From NCBI RefSeq assembly GCF_040802235.1, contig NC_133170.1, positions 9,191,001-9,255,000 on the forward strand: DNA of 64,000 nt. The letters run 5' to 3'. A model generated the notes under the pieces. That model was not told the DNA's origin, ran no database searches, and saw nothing but the letters and a program-made list of their open reading frames with translations. This DNA is from Manis javanica (lineage: Eukaryota > Chordata > Mammalia > Pholidota > Manidae). Positions 63,712-64,000 of this stretch are shown here, in pieces. The position numbers were made by a program, and so were the translations under genes. Each line of letters begins with the position of its first letter. The first letter of the stretch is position 1.

Positions 63712-64000
63712 CTTCAGATATCCCAACAACGCACACAATCACATGCAGCCAATGGAGAGAACACAGGGCGACAAAATGAAACACAAATCAAACTCCTACT
63801 CACAAAATACACACAGTGGGAGGGAAGGCAAGCACCGCACTGTGCTTCCAACTTAACACACAGACTCCAGTAGCACTATGGATATGGGGCGAATTGATCC
63901 ACTTCGAAAACAGATGGGAAGCTGTTTACAAGGAAGTCAGAGAGAATCATGGATTTTGGCCTTTCCTCTCATTTTAGACCCCAGGACAGAGAGCAGAAAG

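Noticed and set aside
63353-63873. Open frames on the + strand near the right edge
   Set aside because: They lie in and around a PPFIBP1 intron, lack any known motif, and one covers the 33-nt exon in antisense.

Overview
The window is nuclear DNA from a placental mammal. It has split genes with GT/AG introns, one CpG-island promoter, and a typical eutherian repeat load: L1, L2, MIR, MaLR LTRs and Tigger DNA transposons. I see no Alu, B1/B2, BovB or recognisable recent tRNA-SINE. That argues against a primate, rodent or ruminant, but I do not name a species. By remembered human proteins and gene order, it matches human 12p11.22 in reverse orientation: MANSC4 - MRPS35 - REP15 - PPFIBP1.

Layout from left to right. 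Positions 1-2043 hold the end of MANSC4 on the + strand: intron, then the terminal exon with the membrane anchor. Positions 6175-44122 hold the whole of MRPS35 on the - strand, a mitochondrial small-subunit ribosomal protein with 8 coding exons that join in frame to 325 residues. Its promoter is a CpG island at about 43.7-44.27 kb. MANSC4 and MRPS35 are convergent. MRPS35 introns carry most of the repeats. They also carry a processed pseudogene of S100A10 (about 9.9-10.4 kb) and a 3.5-kb dead L1 that ends about 50 bp from exon 4. Positions 44.3-48.3 kb are intergenic, with MLT1, MIR and L2 remnants. Positions 48365-49078 hold REP15, normally an intact single-exon gene for the Rab15 effector; here it has one premature stop and four frameshifts and looks dead. 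Positions 49.7-64.0 kb hold the 3' part of PPFIBP1 (liprin-beta-1) on the - strand: 12 coding exons with three SAM domains and the C-terminal tail, all in frame.

These genes do not form an operon or a shared pathway; they are independent neighbours. I found no sign of an undescribed biological system. The points most worth a second look are the decay of REP15, the S100A10 retrocopy, and a 16-bp insertion in that retrocopy that matches a site 1.8 kb away. Comparisons with human sequences are from memory, not from a search. Exon borders were set by reading GT/AG signals and phase by eye.
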